Of a DNA stretch of 64,000 nucleotides, positions 17,615 to 25,635 are shown in pieces; position 1 is the stretch's first letter; each line of letters starts with the position of its first letter. This DNA is from Bacteroidota bacterium (GTDB taxonomy: Bacteria; Bacteroidota; Bacteroidia; Bacteroidales; SKPS01): positions 489,704 through 553,703 of the forward strand of contig JAKLII010000002.1 of the NCBI GenBank assembly GCA_022709695.1, given 5' to 3'. The notes beneath the pieces are model-generated. The model saw only the letters and a program-made list of their open reading frames with translations. It was not told the origin of the DNA and did no database searches. Both the position numbers and the translations under genes were made by a program.

Positions 17615-18508
17615 TCAGGGACAGGCGAACAGGAAATCGAGCAGCTGAGGATCGCTGGAAACAGGTCGGGGTGTGGTTCTGAGTTTCTTTTCGGGAACAT
17701 ATTTCTGAAGCCTGGACCGTTCGCTTACGATGGCTACCTGCTTTACCACCGTTTCATCTTCGGATTTGAGCTGCTGCTTCTGCGACAGATCGTTCTGCTG
17801 CCGGTCAGGAGAAAGGTTCTTTCCCATTTTCCCGATATCTTCTTTTGCCATGGTAACGCCCTCTGGTTTTGGGACAAGGGCAGGGGCTCTTACGGCTACT
17901 TCCCTGAAGGCAGAAGCGTCGTCCAGGGTTGTATCCTGTACATATTGTGATGCCACTGGATTTTGAGGGTATTTTCCCTGATCCTGCAAATCTTTTGTCT
18001 GATACAGGTTTTCGATGGTTGAACCAGGATCAGCCTGCCCTTTTTCATTTGTTGCGTCTTCCACAGATGAAGCCCCCGGGACCACTAGGGTATCCTTCAG
18101 ATTTTCTGCCAGCTGAGGTTGTGGGTTCAGGACCCTGTCGAAGGGCTGGGTGATCAGGTACCACACCGATGCCACGGCGATGAAAAACGCAGCGGCAGCC
18201 GCCACCGAGAGCCATGTTTTACGGGGCACCATCATTCGAATTCTGGCAGCGGGAGGAGCCTGTGCCGGATACTGCCGGTCGTAGGCATCCATCAGCCTGT
18301 CTTTCAGTCCGGGATTGAGGGGCGGCTCCGGCGATACTTCGGTACCGGTTATCATCAGCAGGGTTTCACGCATCAGGGTATATTCCTCCTCCCCGGCGAC
18401 AATCCCCTCCAGGAGGGCCTTCTCTTCGGGCAGAAGTGCATCCCACGGCTTCGAAAGCATCAGTGCCTCGAAATCCAGGTTATCAAAACTATGCGTGTTA
18501 TCACTCAT
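17615..18508 (-). CDS. Membrane-anchored anti-sigma-like protein paired with the ECF sigma factor
   Basis: This 297-residue protein has a short acidic/helical N-terminal domain (LDFEALMLSKPWDALLPEEK, about residues 9-90), one transmembrane segment (WLSVAAAAAFFIAVASVWYLI, about 115-135) and a charged, low-complexity periplasmic tail. That is the architecture of anti-sigma factors. No HxxxCxxC zinc motif is present. It starts at an ATG 18 bp after the stop of the sigma gene with AGGGG in front; a TTG three codons earlier is a less likely start. Gene order and topology, not detectable homology, carry the assignment; the ligand or signal is unknown. Confidence 0.7.
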   Translation of the reverse strand: MSDNTHSFDNLDFEALMLSKPWDALLPEEKALLEGIVAGEEEYTLMRETLLMITGTEVSPEPPLNPGLKDRLMDAYDRQYPAQAPPAARIRMMVPRKTWLSVAAAAAFFIAVASVWYLITQPFDRVLNPQPQLAENLKDTLVVPGASSVEDATNEKGQADPGSTIENLYQTKDLQDQGKYPQNPVASQYVQDTTLDDASAFREVAVRAPALVPKPEGVTMAKEDIGKMGKNLSPDRQQNDLSQKQQLKSEDETVVKQVAIVSERSRLQKYVPEKKLRTTPRPVSSDPQLLDFLFACP

Positions 18509-18526
18509 TATTTTCAATCCCCTCTG

Positions 18527-19099
18527 TCAGGGATCCGGGTTTGTATAATCCTTCAATTTTTCAGATAGTTTCCGAACCGCGTAAAACAACCTCGACTTGG
18601 CAGTCCCTTCCGAGCACTGCATCGACTCTCCCATCTCCTTCATCGACAGGTTCTGTTCGTACCGCAGGAGAAATGCCTCCCGGTGATGCGGTTCGAGTTC
18701 CAGCACGGCTCTGTCGAGCCTTTCGGTGAGTTCAGTTCTGTCGATGCGCTCTAGGGGCTCGTCGCCGGTTGTGGATTTGCCGGTTGTTTTGCCGATCTCC
18801 AGCGCCGCGGTTTTGCGTACCTCAACCCTCCGGTATTCGTTCTTGCACATATTCATCGCCACGCTGAAGAGCCAGGTTTTAAAAGGTCTCGAAGTATCGT
18901 AGCTTTCGGGGTTGCGGATGATTTTCATAAAAAGATCCTGCACAAAATCTTCCGCTTTTTCCCTGTCCTGCCAGAGCATCTTCATGAAATACCTGAGCAG
19001 CATACCGGCGTAGCGGTCGTACACTGCCGAGAAGGCGTTCCGGTCGCCCTGCTGCATCCGCTGCATCAGTTCTTCATCGGGGATGTTGGCATAGGACAT
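18527..19099 (-). CDS. RNA polymerase sigma factor, ECF (sigma-70) family
   Basis: The 190-residue protein has sigma region 2 at about residues 20-90 ('AFSAVYDRYAGMLLRYFMKM', 'AEDFVQDLFMKIIRNPESYD', 'PFKTWLFSVAMNMCKNEYRR'). Region 4 lies at about 125-180 ('LEPHHREAFLLRYEQNLSMK', 'MQCSEGTAKSRLFYAVRKL'). The first ATG, at 19099, is preferred over an in-frame TTG three codons upstream. The downstream gene, separated by 18 bp, encodes its probable anti-sigma partner. In this phylum such pairs often control envelope or surface-protein genes; the regulon here is not evident. Confidence 0.93.
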   Translation of the reverse strand: MSYANIPDEELMQRMQQGDRNAFSAVYDRYAGMLLRYFMKMLWQDREKAEDFVQDLFMKIIRNPESYDTSRPFKTWLFSVAMNMCKNEYRRVEVRKTAALEIGKTTGKSTTGDEPLERIDRTELTERLDRAVLELEPHHREAFLLRYEQNLSMKEMGESMQCSEGTAKSRLFYAVRKLSEKLKDYTNPDP

Positions 19100-19618
19100 C
19101 AGCTGCAATTTCCGGGTCGATGGGTTGGTTTGCGGATTGAGATAGAGGGCAATCCTGAAAAGGGGCAGGATAGCAGCAATATCCGTTCCGCAAAGCGGTT
19201 CAAAGAACGAAATTACAGAATAAAGTAAAACGTTTCAGATTACTTCATAAAAGCATACATCTTTGCAAGGAAATGGTTCATTTGATTGGCAATTCAGGTG
19301 ACAATCCTTCAAAGCAGTTCTGGTGACGAAACAGGAAACGGCTTCGAAAATAGGTCGATTGCTGTCGACAATTTTACACAAAAAATGTCGTGTGTAATCG
19401 ACAATTCTGCGAAAAAGATTTTCTCTCGCGGAAATGCGCTGAAATTTCGCTGAAAGGCGCTGAAAGAAGACTCTGCGGATTTCAGCGAGAAATTTTCCAT
19501 CTGACTAATTTGGTATTTTTTAGCTATATGATTTTATCATAAGCACTTATGTTCCTGGATTCTGCGGGAAAAAGTTGGTTTTTGGAGTTGACTCATTATT
19601 CAAAGAGCAACGAGGCGT
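19100..19618. other. 519-bp intergenic region without a convincing gene
   Basis: No reading frame here looks real: the only open one (19309-19500, minus, 63 codons) is Phe/Ser-rich because it crosses a repeat cluster. The region is AT-rich in its middle. It holds two direct copies of TCGACAATT (19365 and 19398, 33 bp apart) and the phased CGCTGAAA cluster described separately. A promoter for the sigma operon should lie here, but no CAAAnnTA (minus-strand TAnnTTTG) was found. Confidence 0.6.
19426..19488. repeat. Helically phased (T/G)CGCTGAAA repeats with an inverted copy
   Basis: Copies GCGCTGAAA (19436-19444), TCGCTGAAA (19447-19455) and GCGCTGAAA (19457-19465), preceded by a one-mismatch copy TCGCGGAAA (19426-19434), are spaced 10, 11 and 10 bp apart. 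An exact inverted copy TTTCAGCGA lies at 19480-19488. Spacing near one DNA turn is what cooperative protein-binding arrays look like, but a function is inferred only. Confidence 0.6.
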
Positions 19619-20791
19619 CTATTTCTTTGGCGGCGCTTTCAGGAAGCGGTTTAGTTCTTCGGTTTTACCTGCTTTTTGCGCCAGGGTGGTCATTTGTTGT
19701 TTCAGTTTCTCAGCACCTGCCCGATTCCCTTCGCTCAACTCGTGCTGATAGAGCAATCCCATGGGTAGCAGGTAATTGGCGGCCATCCTGTTAAGGTCGG
19801 GGTTTAGGGTAGCCGGTACCAGGGCCGACTGGTCGAAACTACTCCAGTTCACCTTCAGTACGGGCAGATTGTCGTAGGGCATGGTGGTGAGTTTCATGGC
19901 CAGTCCGGTGGTGTAAAGGTGCTCGGCAGCTTTTCCCAGCAGCTGTTTTTCGACGGTGACTGAGAGATATACGGGCTTTTTCTCGCCTGCTTCGGCCAGT
20001 TCGCGAAAGAAAGCCCCCTTGTCGGTGGTGAATCGTTTGTAGGCTCCCTTTTTCAGTTTGAAGGGGGCCATTGCCCGGTTGAAATAGCGCTCCTGGTGCA
20101 GCAGTTCCATTTGCAGGATGGTGACATCGGTTCGGATTCCCTGCACCTTTTGAAGCACCCACAGGGGCTGTGTATCCCATTCGCCGCGGGTGATGAGGAA
20201 GGCGCCGGGTTCAACGGATTTCAAAAGGTTGCGGGCATAAGCATACAGGTAGGGGTCGTAGAGGTTTTGCTGCTGGATGAGTTTACAATACCGGAGTTGC
20301 TGGGCAGGTTCCCCTTTTGCTTCGAAAAACAGCGTGAGTTCAGGCAGCAGCTCCTTGTTGGCGGGGGCCAGGCGGTAGGCTTCCAGCAGATGGTGGCCGG
20401 CAGCGGTATCGAAGCGGGCATTGAGGTAGCTGGCATAGTGGTATTCGAAACTCCGGGCGTTCATTTCCCCCAGTTTTTCCACCACCTGGTTGAGCTGGGC
20501 CTGCTTTGCAGGAGCAATGTGGTAGCGATTGGCCGCCAGTGCCTCTTTTCTGAGTTTCTGATAAACGGCCAGATAACCCGCTTCTGACATGGTACCGGCC
20601 ACAGCCCCGTCGGCCACCCCGGGTTCTACCGCCGGTGCCTGCTTCTTCTTCACCGTAGGAATGGCATTGTTCTGCTGGTTCTGCAGTGCTTTTTCTTTTT
20701 CCTGCGTGTTTACCTGGGCAAAGAGCAGGAAAGGGGAAAGCCAAACGAGCAGCGTGGCCCAAAAGGGGTTCGGTAACATTACCTTTTTCAT
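19619..20791 (-). CDS. Exported protein resembling the C-terminal region of DUF2723 proteins
   Basis: The 390-residue product has a signal peptide or N-terminal anchor (MKKVMLPNPFWATLLVWLSPFLLFAQ). A TPR-like helical region covers about residues 70-190. A segment then resembles the soluble C-terminal part of Bacteroidota DUF2723 multi-spanning proteins: 'GAFLITRGEWDTQPLWVLQK' followed by 'VQGIRTDVTILQMELLHQE', where family members read '..GDNDTxPLWYxQEVEGxRxDV..N..LL'. The membrane half of DUF2723 is absent, so this is an orphan C-terminal domain with its own export signal. The start at 20791 is preferred because the signal peptide begins there. Function is unknown. Confidence 0.65.
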   Translation of the reverse strand: MKKVMLPNPFWATLLVWLSPFLLFAQVNTQEKEKALQNQQNNAIPTVKKKQAPAVEPGVADGAVAGTMSEAGYLAVYQKLRKEALAANRYHIAPAKQAQLNQVVEKLGEMNARSFEYHYASYLNARFDTAAGHHLLEAYRLAPANKELLPELTLFFEAKGEPAQQLRYCKLIQQQNLYDPYLYAYARNLLKSVEPGAFLITRGEWDTQPLWVLQKVQGIRTDVTILQMELLHQERYFNRAMAPFKLKKGAYKRFTTDKGAFFRELAEAGEKKPVYLSVTVEKQLLGKAAEHLYTTGLAMKLTTMPYDNLPVLKVNWSSFDQSALVPATLNPDLNRMAANYLLPMGLLYQHELSEGNRAGAEKLKQQMTTLAQKAGKTEELNRFLKAPPKK

Positions 20792-20883
20792 TCCTGACAG
20801 CATTCGGTTGGTAAAGATACACATCAAATCAATTCAGCATACACTTCTTACATCAGTAGGTTCATGGATTCCTTTTCTATCCT

Positions 20884-20891
20884 TACCTTTG
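20884..20891 (+). promoter_or_regulatory. -7 box upstream of the aldehyde dehydrogenase gene
   Basis: TACCTTTG is an exact TAnnTTTG match 16 bp before the ATG at 20908. The -33 region has only a weak match (TTCATGG), so the leader would be short and promoter strength is uncertain. Confidence 0.5.
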
Positions 20892-20907
20892 TCACAAACC
20901 ATTCGTT

Positions 20908-22320
20908 ATGACTACCTTTCCCATCTATGTTGCCGGCAGATTTATCGAAGGCCATGATTTGCTGGAGGTTATCAATCCATATACCGGGCGGGCTTTTGCT
21001 TCCACCTGGCGTGCAGGAACTGAACACCTGGAGGAATCGATTGCAGCAGCTATTGCCGTAACGGAGGAAATGAAAAATATGCCCTCGTACCAGCGCTCGG
21101 CCATATTGCAGGAGATTGCAGCAGGCATCGAGGACAACGCCGCAGAATTTTCGGAGGTGCTGGCCATGGAGGCGGGCAAACCGGTGCGCTATGCCACCGG
21201 GGAGGTTTTGCGGGCGATGCAGGTGTTCAGGGTTGCAGCCGAAGAGTGTAAACGGTTGCCGGGGGAATACCTGTCGCTGGACTGGACCCCGGCCGGAACG
21301 GGCAAAGAGGGGTGGGTGAAGCATTTCCCGGTAGGGCCGGTAGCTGCCATTGCCCCTTTCAACTTCCCGCTGAACCTTGCCGTTCATAAGATTGCCCCGG
21401 CCATTGCAACAGGATGTCCGGTGGTGCTGAAACCTGCCACCAGCACTCCCCTTTCGACCCTCCTGCTGGCCAGGCTGATCGATCAGACTGACCTCCCCAA
21501 AGGGGCGGTTTCCATCCTGCCGCTCGACCGCACAACAGGGAACCTGATGGTGACCGATGAACGGTTTAAGCTGCTCACCTTTACCGGATCGCCGGAGGTG
21601 GGCTGGGAGATGAAACGCAAGGCCGGGAAGAAGAAAGTGGTGCTGGAGCTGGGCGGCAATGCCGGACTGATCATCACTCCCACGGCTGACCTTCAGGCAG
21701 CTGTACCCAAGGCCGTGGCAGGTTCCTTTGCCTATTCGGGGCAGGTGTGCATCCATACCCAGAGAATCATGGTACACCGTTCGGTATTCGGCGCCTTTGC
21801 AGATGCGTTCACCCGGCAGACCCTGATGCTGCAGCAAGGGGATCCACTGGACCCGGAGACTGAAATCTCGGTGATGATAGATCAAGGGAATGCCATCCGG
21901 GTAGAAGAGTGGGTGGCTGAAGCTGTTGCCGGAGGCGCGGAGGTGTTGTGCGGTGGTGTGAGGAGGGGTACTTTCTTTGAGCCCACCGTGCTAACCGGAA
22001 CCCGTAACCATATGAAGGTATGCGCACTGGAGGTTTTCGGGCCGGTAGTGACCCTGGAACCCTACGATACGTTTGAAGAGGCTGTTGCCATAGTGAACCA
22101 CAGCAGATATGGCCTGCAGGCAGGAGTTTTTACACAGAATATCAGGGAGATGGACTATGCATTCAACCATCTGGAAGTTGGGGGGGTCATCATCAACGAT
22201 GTACCCACCTTCAGGGTGGACCACATGCCTTACGGGGGTGTTAAGGAGAGCGGCCTGGGCAGGGAGGGGGTAAAATACGCCATGCTGGATATGCTGGAAC
22301 CCAGGTTACTGGTCAAATAG
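20908..22320 (+). CDS. NAD(P)-dependent aldehyde dehydrogenase
   Basis: This 470-residue ALDH-superfamily enzyme oxidises an aldehyde to a carboxylate. The nucleotide-site phrase 'VAAIAPFNFPLNLAVHKIAP', the catalytic Glu247 in VLELGGN and the nucleophile Cys281 in 'AYSGQVCIHTQRI' are all present. 'EVFGPVVTLEPYDTFEEAV' and 'PYGGVKESGLGREG' are the usual C-terminal signatures. The Cys environment (GQVCIHTQR) resembles the lactaldehyde/glyceraldehyde-3-phosphate dehydrogenase branch, but the substrate cannot be fixed. It is followed after 20 bp by adenine deaminase, probably one transcript without an obvious metabolic link. Confidence 0.92.
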   Translation: MTTFPIYVAGRFIEGHDLLEVINPYTGRAFASTWRAGTEHLEESIAAAIAVTEEMKNMPSYQRSAILQEIAAGIEDNAAEFSEVLAMEAGKPVRYATGEVLRAMQVFRVAAEECKRLPGEYLSLDWTPAGTGKEGWVKHFPVGPVAAIAPFNFPLNLAVHKIAPAIATGCPVVLKPATSTPLSTLLLARLIDQTDLPKGAVSILPLDRTTGNLMVTDERFKLLTFTGSPEVGWEMKRKAGKKKVVLELGGNAGLIITPTADLQAAVPKAVAGSFAYSGQVCIHTQRIMVHRSVFGAFADAFTRQTLMLQQGDPLDPETEISVMIDQGNAIRVEEWVAEAVAGGAEVLCGGVRRGTFFEPTVLTGTRNHMKVCALEVFGPVVTLEPYDTFEEAVAIVNHSRYGLQAGVFTQNIREMDYAFNHLEVGGVIINDVPTFRVDHMPYGGVKESGLGREGVKYAMLDMLEPRLLVK

Positions 22321-22340
22321 AAATCAAATCGCACATCGAA

Positions 22341-23987
22341 ATGGAAATCTCAGGCAACACGTTTTCACTGGCAGGACACTTCTTTCTTCCGGAAGATGGC
22401 AGGTTTTTCAAAGGGGTAATGGAGGTGAAAGAGGGAATGATCATCAGCCTCATTCAACAGGAAGATGTACCCGAACGCTATTATTTCCCGGGGCTGGTGG
22501 ATGCACATGTGCACATCGAGAGTTCGATGCTGGTGCCGGCAGAATTTGCCCGTGCTGCGGTGGTGCACGGAACCGTGGCAACGGTATCGGACCCCCACGA
22601 GATTGCCAATGTGCTTGGCAAAGAGGGCGTTGAATTTATGATCCGCAACGGGGCCACCACCCCTTTCCGGTTTTATTTCGGTGCCCCTTCGTGTGTGCCG
22701 GCCACGCCGCTGGAGACTTCGGGGGCAGTGCTTGATGAAAATGACATTCTGGAACTGCTGCAAAGAGAAGACATTGTGTACCTGGCGGAGATGATGAATT
22801 TTCCGGGGGTCATTTTTGATGACCCGCAGGTGCAGGCCAAGCTGGAATATGCCCGGAGGCTGGGAAAACCCATTGATGGCCACGCCCCCGGATTGCAGGG
22901 GGAACAGCTTAAAAAATACATCGGGGCCGGGATCAGCACCGACCATGAGTGTTTTACCCTGGAAGAGGCCCGCGAAAAGGCGGCTCTGGGGATGAAAATT
23001 CTTATCAGGGAGGGTTCGGCGGCAAGGAATTTCGAAACACTGATCCCATTGCTCCGCGAAATGCCCCATATGGTGATGTTCTGTTCCGACGACAAGCACC
23101 CCGACGATCTGGAGAGAGGGCATATCAACCTGCTGATACAGAGAGGACTGGCTTTGGGATATCCACTGGGGGACCTGATCAGGGCTTGTACACTGAACCC
23201 GGTAACCCACTACGGACTGGACTGCGGCCTCCTGCGACCCGGCGACCCTGCCGATTTTACCGAAGTAGATCACCCGGACCGTTTCAATATTCTAACAACC
23301 TATATCCATGGGATTTGTGTGGCCCGAAACGGGAAATGCCTTTTTGAGACCCGGTCCGCAATGACACCCAATCGTTTTGATCCGGCTCCCCTTACGGCCA
23401 GAGACCTTCAGATTCCGGCCAAAACCGACACCGTGCAGGTAATCGGCGCAATGAACGGACAACTTGTCACACAGCAGCTTGTAAGAAAGCTGCCTGTATC
23501 TGAAGGGCTGCTTCAAACGGATACCGGGGCAGATGTGATAAAGCTGGTGGTGGTAAACCGGTACCAGCCGGCACCTCCGGCGGTGGCGTTCATTCATGGC
23601 TTTGGACTGAAAGCGGGAGCACTGGCAGGTACGGTGGCCCACGACAGCCACAACATCATTCTGGCAGGAACCGATGACCATTGGATTCTCAGGGCCTTCG
23701 AAGCCATTTGCAACTCCGGGGGAGGGCTGGTTCTTACCGGACCCGATGGTATCCTGTCGCTACCGCTGCCGGTAGGGGGCATCATGTCGGATCTTCCGCT
23801 GGCAGAAGTATCAGCGAAATATGCAGCCCTCGACCGGAAAGCCAAAGAACTGGGGTGTACCCTTTCGGCTCCTTTCATGACCCTTTCGTTCATGGCACTG
23901 CTGGTGATCCCCGAATTAAAGCTCGGAGATAAAGGTTTATTCGATGGCAACACCTTCCGTTTTACCGATCTATTTGTATATCAATAA
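22341..23987 (+). CDS. ade: Adenine deaminase
   Basis: The 548-residue enzyme hydrolyses adenine to hypoxanthine and ammonia for purine salvage. Family marks are the metal-binding 'GLVDAHVHIESSML' near residue 50, 'VSDPHEIANVLG' (about 88), 'HAPGLQGEQLKKYIGAG' with 'STDHECF', and 'MFCSDDKHPDDL' (about 250). The C-terminal domain contains 'GTVAHDSHNIILAGTDD' and 'PVGGIMSDLPLAEV'. Length is normal for Ade. It follows the aldehyde dehydrogenase gene by 20 bp. A separate adenosine-deaminase-like gene is at 39954, so both base- and nucleoside-level deamination are encoded in the window. Confidence 0.96.
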   Translation: MEISGNTFSLAGHFFLPEDGRFFKGVMEVKEGMIISLIQQEDVPERYYFPGLVDAHVHIESSMLVPAEFARAAVVHGTVATVSDPHEIANVLGKEGVEFMIRNGATTPFRFYFGAPSCVPATPLETSGAVLDENDILELLQREDIVYLAEMMNFPGVIFDDPQVQAKLEYARRLGKPIDGHAPGLQGEQLKKYIGAGISTDHECFTLEEAREKAALGMKILIREGSAARNFETLIPLLREMPHMVMFCSDDKHPDDLERGHINLLIQRGLALGYPLGDLIRACTLNPVTHYGLDCGLLRPGDPADFTEVDHPDRFNILTTYIHGICVARNGKCLFETRSAMTPNRFDPAPLTARDLQIPAKTDTVQVIGAMNGQLVTQQLVRKLPVSEGLLQTDTGADVIKLVVVNRYQPAPPAVAFIHGFGLKAGALAGTVAHDSHNIILAGTDDHWILRAFEAICNSGGGLVLTGPDGILSLPLPVGGIMSDLPLAEVSAKYAALDRKAKELGCTLSAPFMTLSFMALLVIPELKLGDKGLFDGNTFRFTDLFVYQ

Positions 23988-24011
23988 ATTAAAATTTTAT
24001 ATCTGAAAAAT

Positions 24012-24038
24012 CAAATATTAGATTGTTTTATATATTTG
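24012..24038 (+). promoter_or_regulatory. Promoter -7 box overlapped by a 7-13-7 inverted repeat (possible ArsR operator)
   Basis: TATATTTG at 24031-24038 matches TAnnTTTG, 22 bp before the ArsR start. The arms CAAATAT (24012-24018) and ATATTTG (24032-24038) are perfect inverted repeats 13 bp apart, and the right arm is the -7 box itself. AT-rich dyads overlapping the promoter are usual ArsR-family operators, so autoregulation is a reasonable inference. Confidence 0.55.
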
Positions 24039-24060
24039 CATACCAAAAATAAGCACTCCC

Positions 24061-24357
24061 ATGCCAAAAACCAATCTCGACATCACACGCCTGGAAGAGG
24101 CCGCCAGCAAGCTCAGAGCAATTGCCCATCCTATGCGCATTGCCATCATCGGAATGCTGGAAGATACCGCAAAGATGAATGTAACGGAGATTTACGAAGC
24201 CCTGAACATTGAGCAGGCTGCAGCATCCCATCATCTCAACATCCTTAAAACCAAAGGGGTTCTGGCTTCGAAACGTGACGGAAAAAACACCTATTACTTC
24301 CTTAAGCACAGCACTTTGAGCCAGATCATGGAGTGCCTGGATAAATGTGATATGTAG
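24061..24357 (+). CDS. ArsR-family winged-helix transcriptional regulator
   Basis: This 98-residue protein has the ArsR winged helix: 'LRAIAHPMRIAIIGML' (helix 2), 'NVTEIYEALNIEQAAASHHL' (recognition helix) and 'LASKRDGKNTYYFL' (wing). The classical ELCVCDL metal-binding box on the recognition helix is missing; the only Cys residues are in the last seven positions (ECLDKCDM), which could form a C-terminal metal or redox site. It stands alone, with no resistance gene downstream, and faces the convergent gene at 24375. An AT-rich dyad overlapping its promoter suggests self-repression. Confidence 0.88.
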   Translation: MPKTNLDITRLEEAASKLRAIAHPMRIAIIGMLEDTAKMNVTEIYEALNIEQAAASHHLNILKTKGVLASKRDGKNTYYFLKHSTLSQIMECLDKCDM

Positions 24358-24374
24358 GCGGAAACCGGGTTTCC

Positions 24375-24791
24375 CTAGAAATGCATTTTGTAGTAGAAGT
24401 TGTAGTCGAGGTGCTGCGCCTCCTTCAGTTTTCTGATTTTCAATGCGATTCTCAGCAGTAATTCAAGTTTTTCCTTTTTAAGGATCTCAATGGCAGAGGG
24501 GTTAAGATAGGCTGCATCCACCATCAGTACAAGCAGGCGGAATTCATATCTGGCCAGCCATTTGTAGGCTTCGGTATCCTCATCGATAGCGTTGCTGAAG
24601 GCAGCGAAGTGGTTGAACCCGTTCTTCATAAGCCACTGGAAGGCATCTATATCGGCCTGGAGGGAGCTGGCCAGGGCGGCCAGTTCAGGGTAATCGTTTT
24701 CGAGAAGCCATTTATGGATTTCATAGTTGCCGTCAATAGCTTCCCCGAGTGCCACCAGGATTTTCGGTTCGTAACTGCTCAGTTCGTTCAT
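24375..24791 (-). CDS. Uncharacterised all-helical protein with three ~26-residue repeats
   Basis: This 138-residue cytoplasmic protein matches no family I recognise. It contains three tandem helical repeats of about 26 residues with the pattern 'AIDxxxEAxKWLxxxxFxxLxxL': ALGEAIDGNYEIHKWLLEND, SSLQADIDAFQWLMKNGF, SNAIDEDTEAYKWLARYEF. A Leu/Lys-rich helix (EILKKEKLELLLRIALKIRK) follows. The start at 24791 lies 10 bp after the stop of the radical SAM gene, so the two are very likely translated together. Ankyrin- or HEAT-like scaffolding is one possibility; no enzymatic motif is visible. Confidence 0.7.
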   Translation of the reverse strand: MNELSSYEPKILVALGEAIDGNYEIHKWLLENDYPELAALASSLQADIDAFQWLMKNGFNHFAAFSNAIDEDTEAYKWLARYEFRLLVLMVDAAYLNPSAIEILKKEKLELLLRIALKIRKLKEAQHLDYNFYYKMHF

Positions 24792-24801
24792 GGCTGCATC
24801 A

Positions 24802-25581
24802 TCATGGATAAACCCGCACGTCGATGCCTGTTGCGGCAGCACGTGCGGCAATGGCACGCAGGGTTTCAGGGTCGATTTTTTCGAGTCCGGCAGCCGGTGT
24901 TTCACGGTCGATGGGATAAACCATTACGTAGGCCGGGGCGATTTTTTTCAGGTTTTCAATCCATGCCAGCACCTCGGATTCTGTGGTATTATCTACCGGT
25001 ACTCCCTCCACTGTTCCCCTCAGGAAGAGGGTCTGGATGATCACCTTTCCGTTGAAAGCGGCAAGCTGCTGCACCAGACGTTCGGTGCTTACGTTCCTGT
25101 TTGGCCGGTTAATGAGGTTGAGGGCAAGCTGCGTTCCGGCATCAAGTTTCTGGATGTTGAGGTCGATCTTCCGGAGTGCTTCAAACACGTCAGGATTTCC
25201 CAGTCCGGTCCCGTTGGAGAGCACCGTTACAAATGCTGAAGGGGCATAGCGGTTTCTGAGGGCGAGTGTATCGTGGATGATGGCCGGAAAATCGGGGTGG
25301 AGGGTAGGTTCACCGTTCCCGGCGAAGGTGATGGCATCGGGCAGGGCATCCTGCTGTTTAAGGGCCTTCAGCTTTTTCTCAAGGGCATCCACCACGGCGG
25401 CCCTTTCGGGCATTTTGCGACCCGACAGATTGCTGCTGTTGGTCCAGCCGCACTCGCAGTAGATGCAATCGAAAGTACAGCATTTGGCTTCTGCCGGGAG
25501 CAGGTTAACCCCCAGAGAACGACCCAGCCGGCGGCTGTGCACGGGTCCGAATACCACTTTGTCGAAAAGAAATCCTGCCAT
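24802..25581 (-). CDS. Radical SAM protein
   Basis: The 259-residue protein carries the radical SAM cluster motif CTFDCIYC (Cys-x3-Cys-x2-Cys, about residues 35-42) after 'VVFGPVHSRRLGRSLGVNLL', followed by 'ITFAGNGEPTLHPDF' (GGE-like SAM motif) and 'VTVLSNGTGL'. The opening and the GxGEPTLH phrase are those of a broad prokaryotic group related to wybutosine-type (TYW1-like) or activase-like radical SAM proteins whose substrates are unknown. It precedes the helical-repeat gene by 10 bp. No partner glycyl-radical enzyme or peptide substrate gene is adjacent. Confidence 0.88.
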   Translation of the reverse strand: MAGFLFDKVVFGPVHSRRLGRSLGVNLLPAEAKCCTFDCIYCECGWTNSSNLSGRKMPERAAVVDALEKKLKALKQQDALPDAITFAGNGEPTLHPDFPAIIHDTLALRNRYAPSAFVTVLSNGTGLGNPDVFEALRKIDLNIQKLDAGTQLALNLINRPNRNVSTERLVQQLAAFNGKVIIQTLFLRGTVEGVPVDNTTESEVLAWIENLKKIAPAYVMVYPIDRETPAAGLEKIDPETLRAIAARAAATGIDVRVYP

Positions 25582-25635
25582 TACCCAGTATTATTTCACG
25601 ATGCAAAGGTGCAACTTTTTCGGATGATGAAGCGG

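Noticed and set aside
19309..19500. A 63-codon minus-strand frame in the 19.1-19.6 kb gap
   Set aside because: It crosses the CGCTGAAA repeat cluster, giving a Phe/Ser-rich artefact; no ribosome site or homology cue.
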